The notes beneath the pieces were generated by a model. It did no database searches. It was not told the DNA's origin and saw only the letters and a program-made list of their open reading frames with translations. 64,000 nucleotides of DNA, taken from contig MJGA01000032.1 of NCBI GenBank assembly GCA_001910725.1, forward strand, positions 223,260 through 287,259. The letters are read 5' to 3'. A program made the position numbers and the translations under genes. The stretch comes from Phanerodontia chrysosporium (lineage: Eukaryota; Basidiomycota; Agaricomycetes; Polyporales; Phanerochaetaceae). Positions 11,288 through 23,618 of this stretch are shown one piece after another; position 1 is the first letter of the stretch, and every line of letters starts with the position of its first letter.

Positions 11288-14200
11288 TCATGCGTCATCA
11301 AGTACCAGTCGGGGTACCACGTTCATGGCCATAAGCTGAGATGAACTCAGTATGCAGTAAGCTTTGTGAGCATACAAAGAACGCACCTCCTGGAATAACA
11401 GCTTGGCGGCGTAAGGAATCGTGAGCTGCGCCATCTTCTTGGAGCTCTTGCAATAGGTACACCATCCGTTGTAGCCCATAAGTCCGCACTCTTCACATGC
11501 GTTCACCTCGAACTTGTCGGACGATATCATCAGCCGCTCCAGGAGAAGCTGGGTTGCGCCATAGCCGATGAGACAGTCACGTTCCATCTCTCCGAGACGC
11601 AGGCCGCCTTCTCGAGATCGACCCTCTGTGGGCTGTCGAGTCAGCGTAGCGCGAGGACCTCTGCAGATGGATGATCAGAAGCCGTGAAATCACAGTAAGG
11701 AGATGGCATACCTTGCACGCGCGTGCATCTTATCCACGACCATGTGTTCTACACCGCTGTTAGAGGGATAGCATATGCAAGCGATTATATGGACCTACTC
11801 AGTCGCTAAAGTGACGCTAATTGAGAACTGTAGGTATCGTTCGGAATATCGAGGGGGCTCACCTGGTAATATATCGGACCGAAATACACATAAGCTTCCA
11901 TGGGTTCGCCGGTGATACCGCTGGTAAGCATGTCCTTCCCAGCATAGCTGAAACCATTCTCAATTAGAATGCGGGACATGTCTTCGACCTGAAGGTGGGC
12001 GTGAGCGGAGCGTCTGCATGACCTGGATAAGAAGCATGCCTTGGAGCCTCCGAACGCTGTGCCGTATTGAAGCTTTCCAGCGAGGACGCCGGCCTGCGCA
12101 AAGAGGTCAGCGAACCCCATCGCAGACCGCACAAACGCCACGTTACCTTTCCTGCAAGAAGCTCTATCATCTTGCCTACCGTCATACGAGACGGGAAACC
12201 ATGCGGGTTCATGATAGTGTCTGGAGCGCGGTCAGCGTCTGATCTCGGGCAGCGCAGAGGCTAGACATACCAGGCACGACGCCCTGGTCGTTAAAGGGCA
12301 TGTCCTCCTGGTTCACAATCAGCCCGCAGACGCCCTTCTGTCCGTGCCGGGACGAGAACTTGTCTCCGAGCTCGGGGCGCCGCGTCTGGCGAATAAGCAC
12401 CTTGATCAGCGTCTGGTCGTTCTCGGTGTCGGTGACCATGACTTTGTCGATGTAGCCCGCAACGGGCGACTTATAGGTCATAGGCGCATTCTTGTACGGA
12501 ACCGTTGCCGCCTGACCTGTGAAGGTATTGTCGTTGGCGTTCGTCGGTGTCTGCTTGTTGATGTACACGTCGCCAGGGTCTACGCGCTCGCCGACGCCGG
12601 CAAGACCGTCCGCTTGGATGATATCATACTTCTTCTGAATCTGCCCATTCTCGTCCACCGGAGCGTCGGCCAGTCGGTCATACCTGAGGCAAGTCAATAC
12701 ATTTTCCTTCAGCCAAAGAGAACTTACTCACGTTCCGTTAGGGTATTTCCGTATCAAAGTCGCGTTCTTACGCAGCACCTGGACGCGCCCATAACCTCGG
12801 TCCAAGCTAGCCTGAATGCGACGATAGTGGCGAATTAGTACTGGCAGCAAACATGTGTTTTCTGCCGAGACACGCACCTTATTCTGAATGAGCGCGTCTT
12901 CAATGTCGTACCCTGAATAACTCATCACGGCAACCGTGGCATTCTGACCGGCCGGAAGGCGATCGTATCCGATAAGCTCGATGGTCTTCGTCTTCACCAT
13001 CGGCTGCTGCGGATATACCGAGAGGTAAAGAAGCGTGTCAATACGGTTCTGTTGGTTGTACCTATCGCCCCGATCGCTTGTTTACCCATGGCACATTGAT
13101 ACGTGTTGCGCGGCGACTGGTTGTGGTGCGGGTAGGGGATCAGGCCAGCGACTGCGCCGAGGATGGTGAACGGCTCGATCTCCAAGTGCGTGGTCGTCGG
13201 CACGATGTCGTTCTCATAGAGCGCAATGTACGAGTCATTCTCCTCGTTGACATCGAGGTACTCCACAAGACCCTGCTTCAGGAAGTCGTCGAACGTCATT
13301 TTGCCCTCTTTCAATAGCTGTCGTAGTGTTCATCTCAACATCCTGTGGTTTGGGCCCGGAGGGAACGTACCTGGATGTGCTCCGAGGTGACGCGAGGACG
13401 TCCTCTGTCGACGATAATCATCGGCCGGCAGATACGGCCACCGTCGCTCGCAATAAGGACGGTGCGATGGTGGTGATTAATGTACACGCTCACGAACTCG
13501 CTCAGGCGGCCGGCGCGGCGAAGCTTTCGGAAGTTGTACACGAAACGGGCAGGATAGCGGGTGAGGCCGATAATGGAGCCGTTGACGTTGACGACATACG
13601 TGTGTGGACTATAGATTTCTGCACCGGTTGCCGTACTGATGTCTGGCGGAAATGTGAGAAGAATGCGGCAGAGGAGTTGAGAGGCCTACTCACCCTCCAC
13701 GCCAAGCATGTATGCCAGCCTCACAATCGGCTCCTCATCGACATCGGTGGTGATATGTGTCATCAAGGCGAGGTTCTTGACGAGACCGCACGCTTCACCT
13801 TCGGGAGTGTCACTGGGGCAGAGCATTCCCCACTGACTCGGTTGCAGCGCTCGCGGTCCACTCACCTTCCTCGTCTTCTCGAACTGTGAGCTGATGCGAG
13901 TCATCATACCAAGAGCACTGATGAATGACAATCGGCTGAGGACGTGTGTGACACCCGCCCGCTCCATCTTGAAACGCTTGAGCGACCAGTTGCCTGTACT
14001 GATCGCACGCACGAAGCCGGCTGTGATGTGGTCGCCCATGAACTGCATCGTGTTGAACGCGTCAAACTCTGATGTTCGTGAAGGCTTCTTCAACACCTTG
14101 TCGATCGCAGACTTCAGGTTGGTATTGAACGTCTTGAACAGGTCCTCAAAGAGAAGGGCTAGAAGCTGTCCAGCACTGAAAAAAACGATATGAGAACCAG

Positions 14201-15350
14201 AAAGAGGGCAACGATACAAGGCAAGGCGTACAGTTCCAGTCGCTTATTACCCACGTAGTCCCGGTCATCCACCATCTTCTCGTCGTCCATCGCCATGAGC
14301 ACCCTCCTCGTCATGGTCGCCACAAAGATGGCCTTGCCACGAAGTCCATGTTGACGACGGGCACATGTGCAAGGACGATGGTCGCCAGTGCCTCCAGGGC
14401 CTCCTCCCAAGCCGGCCGGCGCGGACCTATGACCTTGCGGTTGACCTTGACGCGACTGCCGATGTACTCCAGAGCCTGGTGCCTGGTGAACACGCCAAGC
14501 TTCGCCGCCTCCTCCAGGTTCGGGCTGAACGCGCTCTTGTAGGCCTCTGTGTTGCCCGCGGTGAGGAGCAGGATCTCCTTGTCGGACTGGAAGCCGAGGG
14601 CCTTCAGCGCAATCACAATCGGCACGTCCTCGTGTATCGAGTTGTGCCGGAGGTAGATCTTCCCCTTCTTGGTCGCAACGTATGTCTTCGACTTGAGACC
14701 GCCGTGCGTCGAAGAGGTACACGACGCTTGTACAACACCCTTCACAGGGTCCACCTCGACGATGATACGGTTCTTGCTGAGCTGCTCCTGGACCAGGATG
14801 ACCTTCTCCGTGCCCTTGACCACAAAGTACCCGCCGGGGTCAAGTGGGCACTCGCTCATACGCGCAAGCTGCGCCTCCGTGCGCCCGCTGAGCACGCACT
14901 TGTTGCTCCGGAGCATGATCGGCAGGCGACCGATGTTCACGTTCGCCCTGCGCACGACGTTCTTGCCGCGGGTGTACTGAATGGTGACGAGGATGGGGGC
15001 AGAGTACGTGGTGTCCCGCAGGCGGCATTCGTGGGGGGTCACGCTTTTGTCGACGGCATCGGGGTCGGTGCGGTCGGGGAAGCCTACGTGGATGTCGGTG
15101 TACTTCAGCCAGAAGCGGGGATCGACATCGGAGGTCACCTTGTTGTTCGCACGGAGGATGTTCTTGATGTCCACGTCGACAAAGTAGTTGAACGAGTCAA
15201 TGTGCTGCTTCACCAGACCTTTGACTTTGAGAAAGGCAGGAAGCAGCAGCCATTTATCCTGTAAACCGTTCTGCATGAGCCTTCGCAGATAATATGCCTG
15301 GCACTCACCTCCACCGCCTTGATGGGATCCGTTAGCCCGAGCCCCTCCAT
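11288..15350 (-). CDS. RPC2: RNA polymerase III second-largest subunit RPC2
   Basis: This is the catalytic-core partner of RPC1, transcribing tRNA, 5S and U6 genes in the nucleus. Fourteen exons: 15350-15309, 15258-14232, 14175-13694, 13642-13371, 13317-12878, 12811-12732, 12683-12271, 12220-12147, 12093-12040, 11988-11863, 11805-11799, 11748-11712, 11660-11387 and 11335-11288. Pol III identity comes from the C-terminal zinc finger [16 protein letters not shown] and from [11 protein letters not shown]; Pol II RPB2 differs at both. Other landmarks are [30 protein letters not shown] and [11 protein letters not shown]. The Met at 15350 is the first after an in-frame stop. Two exons each lack one base (near 14341 and 13061); allowing for these gives 1125 residues against 1133 in human. 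One intron begins with GC and one exon is 7 nt. Confidence 0.96.
11799..11805 (-). other. RPC2: 7-nt microexon of RPC2
   Basis: Reading CGACTGA on the minus strand between introns 11862-11806 (57 nt, GTGAGC...TTTAG) and 11798-11749 (50 nt, GTAGGT...TGTAG). Included, it restores the conserved YYQRLKHMV stretch and the frame. If the whole 106 bp were skipped as one intron, the frame would be lost. Confidence 0.85.
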
Positions 15351-15791
15351 TTCGGAACCTGCAGCTCCCAGCCAGCCTCGTCTTCAGGGTCCATAGGTGA
15401 AAGGCGTGGTGAAGATGTGAAGCGAGATGTCCTCCGCGCCGCGGTAAATCTGACTGCACGAATAAGCGCGCGCCGCTAATGGGCGCTCCATCCGACCACG
15501 CGGGTAGGCGCCGACGGTCACGGCTTGGCTGGCGAGCGCTCTCGCCGCCTCTGCTGCGGCTCATAATCTACGCGTTGTCTACGCGTACTTGGAATGTCGC
15601 GCACGTTAAATTTACGGGGAAAGAGTGAGGATTCGTAAGACACAGTAGGCATTACATAAGCGTGTACAGGACACTATGAGGAACAGTAGAGTACAAATAA
15701 TATGTGATAAAATCGGTGCAGCCTGTGCTAAGATCTCAATTGTTCCCAAGAAATAGTTTTTGGTTCTACCCTATGGCGGCCACGGCTTCAA
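15351..15791. other. intergenic, RPC2 promoter and ALO 3' flank
   Basis: Separates the RPC2 start from the lactone oxidase stop. A minus-strand frame continues to 15564 but has no similarity to RPC2 N termini. Confidence 0.6.
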
Positions 15792-17537
15792 TCACTTGCG
15801 CTTCTTGAACACCCGCTCGTCGACGTCCTTGTCAAAGAGATGACGGTCCACGTATTCGTTCCGCCACACACCCTCTGGGTCCACCTCGTTCAGGACGCGC
15901 ACAAAGTCGTCGAAGCGAGGGTACAGGGCGCGGAGCTGGGCGGCACGCAGGGGATGTGACTTGGCCCAGTGTGGGCGTCCGCCGTGGCGAGCGAGGATGG
16001 CCTCGAAACGGGCAAAGAGTGTCCGGTAAGGGACATTGAGGCCGTAGGGCCTGCGGAACGGCATCAGTTACTACTCTGGTGGGGAAGCAAAAGCACGCAC
16101 TTGTATTGTATAATTCCTATCCAGGTGGTGCGCTGGCCATAGCTCGGGCTGAGCCAGATATCGTCCGCGTCTGAGAAACGGATCTCGAGTGGGAAGTGGG
16201 GCCGCAGACCATGCGGGTCACGGTGTTCCTGCTCGAGCCAGTCGTGCAGCTCGCGAAGACAGGCCTGGGTGTTCTCGTACGGAATAGCCCACTCGGTCGT
16301 AAACTGTGGGTACTGAGAAAGGAAGCGCGTCAGCCTATGTGGGCGTGGGAGCGCGACAGGGCGAAAGACAAGGGTGGGAAGCAATCACGGACACGTGAGA
16401 CGTACCTTGCAGTCGAGGTTGAAGACCTTCCAGCTGTCGTCGACCGTCACCGTCGTCTCGCGGTCGAGCCATGCGCTCAGGCGACATATCCACGGGTTCA
16501 CGAACGGGAGGTAGATGCCGACAAAAAACAGGAACTGGACGAGGTGGTACCCGACGAGCGAGTGCCACAGGAAGCTCGCCGCGGGGTTCCGGGGCTGCGA
16601 CGCGTCAGACCGGCATGCCACCGAGGGGGAAAGCACACGCACCTCCTGAGTCCTATTGGCAGAGCTGACGCGCACGACGTCCGCCTGCGGGAACCACCAG
16701 AGCCGGACGTGTTCTGCGCTGTTCGCGATCGCATCGATGTCTGCGACGACGCGCCCGAACGGGACGCTCTCCTGGGTCTCCTTGAGACGGAAGGCAGGGC
16801 CGACCTCGAGGGTGATGTCGAGCATGAGGCCTGTCGCACCAAGGCCGCACAGGGAGGCGGTGAAGAGCTCGGGGCGCTCGGTGCGGGAGCAGCGGACGAT
16901 GGTGCCGTCGGCGAGAAGGAGGGTGAGCGCAAGCACGTGTGTCGAGATGACCTTGAAGTGCATGCCGGTGCCGTGTGTCGCGGTGGTGACGACGCCGGCG
17001 AGGGTCTGGTCGGAGATGCTGCCGAGGTTGAGCATGGCGAGGCCATGGTCGGCGAGGGCGGCGTGGAGGCGCTGAGGGTCACGCCGGCCTGGGCGACGAC
17101 ATAGCGTTTCTCGGTGTTGATCTGCGTGCGGCGGAGGGGAGGAGGAGGAGCGGGCGAGAGTCAGTGCCTGAGATCCCAGGGGCTGCGATCGCGCACTGGA
17201 CGGAGATTGCCTGGCGCGCGCTTTGGCTTTGGAGACGCACCTCAATAATCCGGGCGAGGCGTTCCGTCCTGAGCATAAAGCCCGAGGTGCAGGCGAGGTC
17301 GCTCGGACTGTGGCCGACGCCGGCGGCACGGAGGGTGCGGCGCTCGCGGCGCGCGAGGGCGAGGACGGCGGCGCACTGCGCGGGGGTCTCTGGCTCGAAG
17401 ACGGCGAGCGGGGCACACTGGTAGCTGAGGCCCCAGTTGATGAAAGAGGCTTTCGGGTCAGCGGCGGGGACGGTGATGGGTTCGAGAAGACGATAGAGGT
17501 CGGGGACGGTCAGGGTCTCGAGGGCGGGATCCGCCAT
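15792..17537 (-). CDS. ALO1: D-arabinono-1,4-lactone oxidase
   Basis: Exons 17537-17241, 17121-16643, 16594-16406, 16312-16101 and 16050-15792. The enzyme oxidises D-arabinono-1,4-lactone to D-erythroascorbate with an FAD cofactor, the last step of fungal ascorbate-analogue synthesis; in yeast it sits at the mitochondrial outer membrane. The N-terminal FAD-binding (PCMH) domain includes AGVGHSPSDL, whose His is the usual flavin attachment point. A hydrophobic stretch (WHSLVGYHLVQFLFFVGIY) precedes the catalytic part, and the family HWxK motif appears as HWAKSHP near the C terminus. One base is missing in exon 2 near 17068 (between VTLSA and LHAALADHG). With it the product is 478 residues, somewhat shorter than yeast Alo1 (526). 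Confidence 0.93.
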
Positions 17538-18383
17538 GGCTGGGAGAGGAAGATGGGATGTGCGCCCGAGACGACGCGCTGCTCGCGGTTTTATAGCCTT
17601 TTTGCGGGAGTCTGATGCAGCGCGAGAGGCCCGGTGCAGCAGCCGCGGCGCGATGCGAAAATTCGATCGATTGCTCAGCCAGCCACTCCCTCGCTCGCTC
17701 GCGCTGCTCGGGAACGGCCGACGAGACGGAAGCATCGGAGGGAGACCCCAAGGCGATCTCCGCCACATGCACAGCGCCCCCCGTCGCCCGCCACACATGG
17801 CCAACATCTGTCCTCCTAATCCCTCGGCTTTCTGCGAACGCCCCCTGTCTCGACTCGCACTCCGCGACCAGGTGTAACCATAGCATCATCCAGCATCATC
17901 CGACCCCCCATGTGGTGCATCAGCACGCAACCCACCCAGCTCGCGCGGCGCGCCCGTGCGCAATCCTCGCGACTGCGGCCTCCGATGCGATGCAGCCAGC
18001 CCCTCCTAGGATGTCCATCCATCTCGCGCGCGCGCCATGCCGGCCCCCGCTTCCGCTGGGTCAACCGCCCAAGCTGTCAGCCTAGTGCAGCCGTCATGTT
18101 GACAGCTGCTCTCCCCAACCTTGTCTACCAGCCCCTCGCCGTGATGCCGGGTGCAGTCATAGCCCGTCCCACGCAGCCAATCGCAGCCCGGCGGAACACC
18201 CGGAATGTATATCATATTGTCCTGTATAGCCTGATGAGAGCTGAGATGGAGCGGACTTGTCGGAGTGACGATTGTCGAGAACAAGGAGAAGAAAGACCGA
18301 ACAGCGGGCTTCCCAACCAACGCGCTGTTTCCCACCCAAAAAGAGAACCAAAGCAAGCCATCCACGGTCCGTGTCAGGCACGC
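17538..18383. other. intergenic, ALO promoter
   Basis: GC-rich, with open frames in several phases as expected from base composition. I see no supported gene or RNA. Confidence 0.55.
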
Positions 18384-21300
18384 TCAAACCCGGAAGTCGA
18401 ACACAACATGGCCCCAGTCGTTGCCATTCTGGATCAGGATCCCCCGCACCTCGGCGCTGTCCAACTCCAAGCCGAGCTCGAACTCTGTACCGCGAGTCAG
18501 AACCTGACCCATGACATGCTTCGAGAGCAACGGCCATACCGGTGTAAAATCCGTTCGCACTGGGCTGCTGCGCGTTCTGCTGGAAGCTCGGCAGGACGCT
18601 CAGGTCCACGGTCCAGTCGCACAGCTTCTCCGTCTCGCCCTGGATCATGAGACATGGAAGAGCCCGTTAGCACTCCGAGCTCATCGAGCCGCCCGGAGCA
18701 CGTACCTCGTCCGTGTAGCGCATGATCCTATCGCTATCCGCGGTGTACAGCGTGGCGACGAACATGCGGTCTGCAGGAGCACGGCGCGTCCGCCCGCCCA
18801 GGGCAGAAACAGTGAGATCACGATCGGAATTACGGCTTCGTGGCACACTCACCCTGACCGTTCTGCGAAAATTTGCTTGACAGCGGAGATACGTCAGCCG
18901 GCGTCCAACGGCGCCCCTCGCGTTGCTCACTTAAGGAAGTACTTACCAAAACTTGTGCTTCACGCGCTGTCTGTCCGGGCATCAAACCGCAGTCCACTAG
19001 CTAGCACGGGAACGCTCACCCTTTCCTGAGGATCGCGCCTTTTGCAACGAGGTACTGCAGCCTGTGATGGACAGCGCCATGAAGCAAGCTAAGGACCACA
19101 CTAAGCTGTTCTCGTACCTGTTCTCACAGATGGCGACTCCCGCGTCGTTCGTGCGGATGTATGCAGGCCTTTTCAAATGGTCTTCTGGCTCGGCGGGTAG
19201 TTTCACCTACAGCGGCGGCGGCGCACGTCAGCTTCTGAGACAGGCAGCGGGCAACGAGCTGGCGCCTGGAGGGCCTGGGAAGGGACAAGTAACAGTAGGA
19301 AACAGAGGCGCCAGTACGGCAGCACGAATGGCAGCGGCGCGGAGCCGGTGAGAACGACACGCAGAATGGACGTACCTTCATCATGTAAGACTGTGGCGCG
19401 ATCACGCTCGAGACTAGCGGGCGACGAGCTAGTCCATACTGTGCGGCGCCCCGCAGCGTCGCGGTGTCGCAGTCTGGGGGACGTGAGATCACGCTAATGC
19501 GCGCCCCGAAACGTTCCTGCTCGCCAGCGCGTCTCTCAGTAGCGGTCAGACGGGGACGTATCTGGTGCGTACCTTGACCTTTGAGTACAGATATTGGCTG
19601 CCTGACGACAAATGCAATATTAGCCTTTCAGATGTGGCGGTAATACAACTTCCAATGGACAATAGAAGGTGCAAACGATGGTTACAAATGCACGTACCAC
19701 TGAAGCCTCCGACAAGGAGCATCGCGTTGAGCGGCTGGTCGATCTTCTTCGTTTGCTCGTCAATCAAGTCCAGGACCTAGGTCATACCCAAGTCGATAGT
19801 CCATTACAAATCGAGATTTGCCCGTCGAGATCCACCAGTTCGGACACGGCGTCATGAGTGTTGAGATGGAGATCCAGCACAGGAAGGAGACATGTCCAAT
19901 TCATTTCGTACCCGTGTCCAGTCGGAGTTTGGGGTGCGTCCGGCGCGGTGAGATCGCAAGATGGTTCAGGGCAGCGGCGAGATCGAGACGTCATGGCCAC
20001 GAAGTCGCACGGACGGGATTGCGTAAGGCGGAGATGGGATCGTGACAAAACCAAACCAGAAGTACATGAGCCCCATACAAACTGTGAATGGGCCGTTGTA
20101 ACGCACCTGATGAATGACAGGGTCGAATACTTCCCGTCGTAGGAGGACACCCGGGATAGCAAGGTCGCCGTGTATCAGGCCCACGGAAGGATCATGCGGA
20201 TCCTCGGGATTGAAACACGTGAAGTAGAACATCTTGTCTGATACCAAGGCAAACTGTGTTAACCTCACGTTGGCAGCAATAACACTGCACTTGCCATCGT
20301 CTGCTTCTCCATTATACACCATCTTTGTCGTCTCGGAGAAGGTGTGCATGAAGTACGCAAGTGACGCCGCTGCGATAACAGTAAATTTCGAGCTTTCTCT
20401 GTCCAGGCGCGACAAAGGCATACCATCAAGATGCGCCGGGTGGTCCGCAAGCAGCGTCCGGACGAGCTCTCGGAAGCGGAGGTCGAGGAAGAGCGAGCCG
20501 CAATTGGCACCCGAGCGCGCGCACATCTCGGCGATCTCCAAGCTGGAGAGAAGCCCGATGACCTTGTAGACGGCAAGATCCTGTGCAGGTACGTATATCA
20601 ACATGCCGCCCGAGTGGGACCTGGACACTAGCCCAGAGGAGCTAAGGGAGATACGTACGACCGTACCGCCACCCGCATCACAGATCATGAAGTTCTGGCT
20701 CGGCCGCAGTTTGTGCAGGTCCGTGAGGCTAGCGCAGTGCACCGCGGCGGCCTCGGGCTCGCTGGGCCTCGTCAGCACGGTCATCTATCACACGAGCAGG
20801 AGAGCTCGCTCACGTAATGATCCTGAGGCGTTCGCGCCAGGTCGTGTCTCCGGCGCGGGAGGAGTGGACTAGGCCTGCTGCGATGGCTGCGTCGCGCATC
20901 ATCTGGCACCCACGGGCGTCCCAGGCTGCGGGCACCGTCAGCCAAACGTCAGCCGAATCTGAGCGTGGGTCAGCAAGGTGATGATGAGAATACGGAGACC
21001 TTCTGTAACTGACCAAGATCTGCCACCGCGCCAATCTCCCGCGTAATCTGTTGTTTGGCATACTCCCATAGACAGCTCAAGAAGTCGATGATGAGATCCA
21101 AAGCGTGCTTTCCAGGCTGTGTCGAAGAGAGTGAACAGATTAGTATGCACACTACCAGAGTCGGGTTTGAGTCATACCGGAAGAGATGGTAGGCGTGGAT
21201 CAACAGCATGCTCGTCACGCAATGCGTGCGGCTCCAAGAACAGCTTGAACCTGCAGCGGCTGTGAGCTCATCTGAACGTGGACATGGCGATCATAGACAT

Positions 21301-22081
21301 ACCATTCACATTTCGTAGCACCAGGTTGCGGGCTGGCAGTCTTGGCTTGCAATCCCCAAGCAGCGACCTGCCCGTACTCGTCATAGAGGAGGCACGTAGG
21401 GATCTTCCTGAACGTCTCAAACGATCCAGGCCAATTGAGGATCTGCTGGACCTTGCCGTTTGCTATGCGCGACGATCCATAAGCCTAGAGATATGGGCGT
21501 CAATGTCATTCAAACATGAGCTCGTGTTGAAATGTGCCCACCACGCCGGAGAACGTGGTACCTGCAGCGATCGTGTCAGCGCTATAGCATGCTCAACGGC
21601 GGATGCACGCACCGAAATCAATAGCAACGGAGAGCTTGCCCTCATCAGCTGGCGGGGGCGAGAAAGCCTGAGGTGGTGAAGACGTTCTCCGTCCAGACAC
21701 CGTCATCCCATTGCTGGGCGAGTAGGCCGCCGCTGGGTGCGCTAGGGTCGACGTCTGGGCAAACGAGTATGCGCTCTGAGGCGGAGGCGACGGTGACCCA
21801 GTCGAAGAGAAGTTCTGTCCAAATGTCGTGCCATTCATAGAAGGGGGCTGCCCAAATTGGCCTGGCTGTCCGAACTGCTGCATAGCGGCAGACTGATCAT
21901 AGTCGTAGTGCAGCACGGGCTGCGGTGCTGCGAGATTTGGCACCGCTAGGCTCTTCTCCTGCCAGTCAAGCACGCTCTGCGGGCTGGGCTGTTGGTTGAC
22001 GGGGCCGCCCGTCGTGAATGGAACCGCTCTGTTGCCCTGTTCGGGCGCTGTGTTGTCGACAGGTTCACCACAACAGCCCAT
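18384..22081 (-). CDS. HSPA12-like Hsp70-family ATPase with MGCC N terminus
   Basis: A multi-exon gene. Exon 1 (22081-21613) starts MGCCGEPVD and encodes about 150 Pro/Gln/Ser-rich residues before the first nucleotide-binding segment VAIDFGTTFSGV. Later segments are DVWLTVPAAWD, ITEPEAAAVH, ICDAGGGTV (phosphate 2), CGSLFLDLRFRELV, IHGDLAIPGVLLRREVF, LLVGGFSGSQYL (adenosine site), RPPDCDTATLRGAAQYGL and PAYIRTNDAGVAICENRY. The C-terminal part includes TLYTADSDRIMRYTDE and ends near DWGHVVFDFRV. This is the fungal Hsp70-like family related to animal HSPA12A/B, which has the actin-type ATPase fold without a classic substrate domain; the substrate is unknown. Gly2 and Cys3-4 suggest N-myristoylation plus palmitoylation, hence membrane anchoring. 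An extra T in a run at 18546-18549 shifts the last exon. Confidence 0.88.
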
Positions 22082-23248
22082 GATGCCGCTCGCTGACGGA
22101 TGGTGGATGTGGAGGAACGGAAGCAAGCTGGGGGGAGCAGGCTACGTTTGCGGGTGCAGGCAGAGGCGAGACAGGCTGTCTATGTTGCTCTGACCAAAGA
22201 TCCTCGCTTGGCGGGGTCGTGAACACTGCCAAAGGCGTCTACAACGGCGGTGCCTTGCATAGGACACACGCATCACGGCACCTTACCCGTTCAGGCTCGA
22301 TCCATCACGGGAGGATAATCAAAGATACAACTTGTGTGCTCCGCGGCGTGGTTCGCGACTTCAAGAACGTTGAAAATACCTGCCAAGGCTGTCGACTTTG
22401 ACAGAGGGGCCGCCAGCGACGCATCTACTCTCAGCACGAAGAGTGGGGTAACACGGAGTGCTTGCTAGGCTCTTCAGAGAAAGGCTGTTTCGGGTGTCGA
22501 GCCAGATAAAGGATGCATTGCAGGCATAAGACGGTGTAGAAGTCGATCTCGAGCTGGAGGACGGCAAGTGCTCACGCGAATTCGAAACGAGGAACACGCG
22601 CTTGCGGGACGATGCGCGCTTTGACTGCTGATGTAATCTGCGCACGTCGCGCAAGGGTGCACGGCATCGCTTTCAGAGGCACGGTAGTCTGAAGGGCGGT
22701 TGACTACACGTACAATGCGTTCATCGTCGCAACGGAAGATTTATACAGTTGGTAAATGCTCTACGGTCAAGTCGTGTTCACGGTACATCAATAATGAATT
22801 GCGGTCTCTCTGTGTCTCCCACATCAGTTGTTTCTGTACTTAGCACTCAGGTCCTCAATCAGACCGGTGCTCGACGTGCCGATGTCGACTGCAGATACCA
22901 TCCTCAGCATACAGTCGGCACTTGCATTTTATAGTACTTCAGCTTGATATCCATCTGGCGTTTTTGATATAGCACTACGTCCCATTCGTGTTTTAGTGAC
23001 ACCGCCGACGTTCGGGCTATCCGGGCCTGATACAGCAAGTTGCTATCGCACATCCTGGCACGGGGCCAACACTCGCCGACAATAATGAAACCTTCCAATT
23101 TTTCCGCCTATTGGACATTCACCTTTCCGCTACAGGCCAATTGTCGCAGGGCCCTGGCTTCGGTCTCGGGCACCGTGTCGTGAATCGGGCTCAAGCGCGC
23201 GCCATCGACGTCCACTTCAGGAAAGACGCGTCTTTCCTTCGAACCAAC
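22082..23248. other. divergent promoter region
   Basis: Lies between the starts of the minus-strand Hsp70-like gene and the plus-strand assembly factor. I found no coding or RNA feature; the promoters of both genes must be here. Confidence 0.6.
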
Positions 23249-23618
23249 ATGGCCTCCACCAAGCTTTCGCAGCAGCTGCACCGGATCGCGTCTCAGTGGC
23301 CCGTGGACCCTTTCCGCCCACATCTCCAGCTCGGAACTTTTCTGAAAGCACTTGCCGACCACCCTCAACTCACGCCGCAGGCAACCAAAGCCGCGCGTGC
23401 CCTACTGGATAACGAGTATGCCCGCAAGGTATGTTGTTCTCTGCGTCCGCGCGCCCATGAGTATGAAATGCTCAAAGCGTGTCTAGTATCCCCTCTCGGA
23501 CAAGATAATGAAGCCTGCGTCCATGCCCCAATACTACACGCGCCTCGGCGAGGGCTACGAGAAGAGTGCACAGGGCATCGCGAGGCCGTGGTGGAAGGTT
23601 TTCTTTGGCATATGGTAA
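23249..23618 (+). CDS. UQCC2/Cbp6-like cytochrome bc1 assembly factor
   Basis: Two exons (23249-23428 and 23487-23618) with a 58-nt GT-AG intron give a 103-residue protein starting MASTKLSQQLHRIASQWPVD and ending in RPWWKVFFGIW. The N-terminal WPVD block, the small size and the basic helical character resemble UQCC2/Cbp6, which binds the mitochondrial ribosome exit with Cbp3/UQCC1 and promotes cytochrome b synthesis for complex III. The assignment rests on short motifs and on recall of fungal relatives, so it is moderate. In-frame Met codons upstream exist, but the ATG at 23249 best fits the homologous start. Confidence 0.6.

Noticed and set aside
11749..11756. A third single-base frame break in RPC2 near 11750
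   Set aside because: Explained by the 7-nt microexon with two normal introns, so no base error is needed.
14365..15264. Plus-strand 299-codon frame opposite RPC2
   Set aside because: Shadow of the conserved RPC2 exon in GC-rich sequence; no family, no introns, overlaps an essential gene.
16196..17104. Plus-strand 302-codon frame opposite the lactone oxidase
   Set aside because: Runs through real introns of the oxidase and is highly charged with no family; an antisense shadow.
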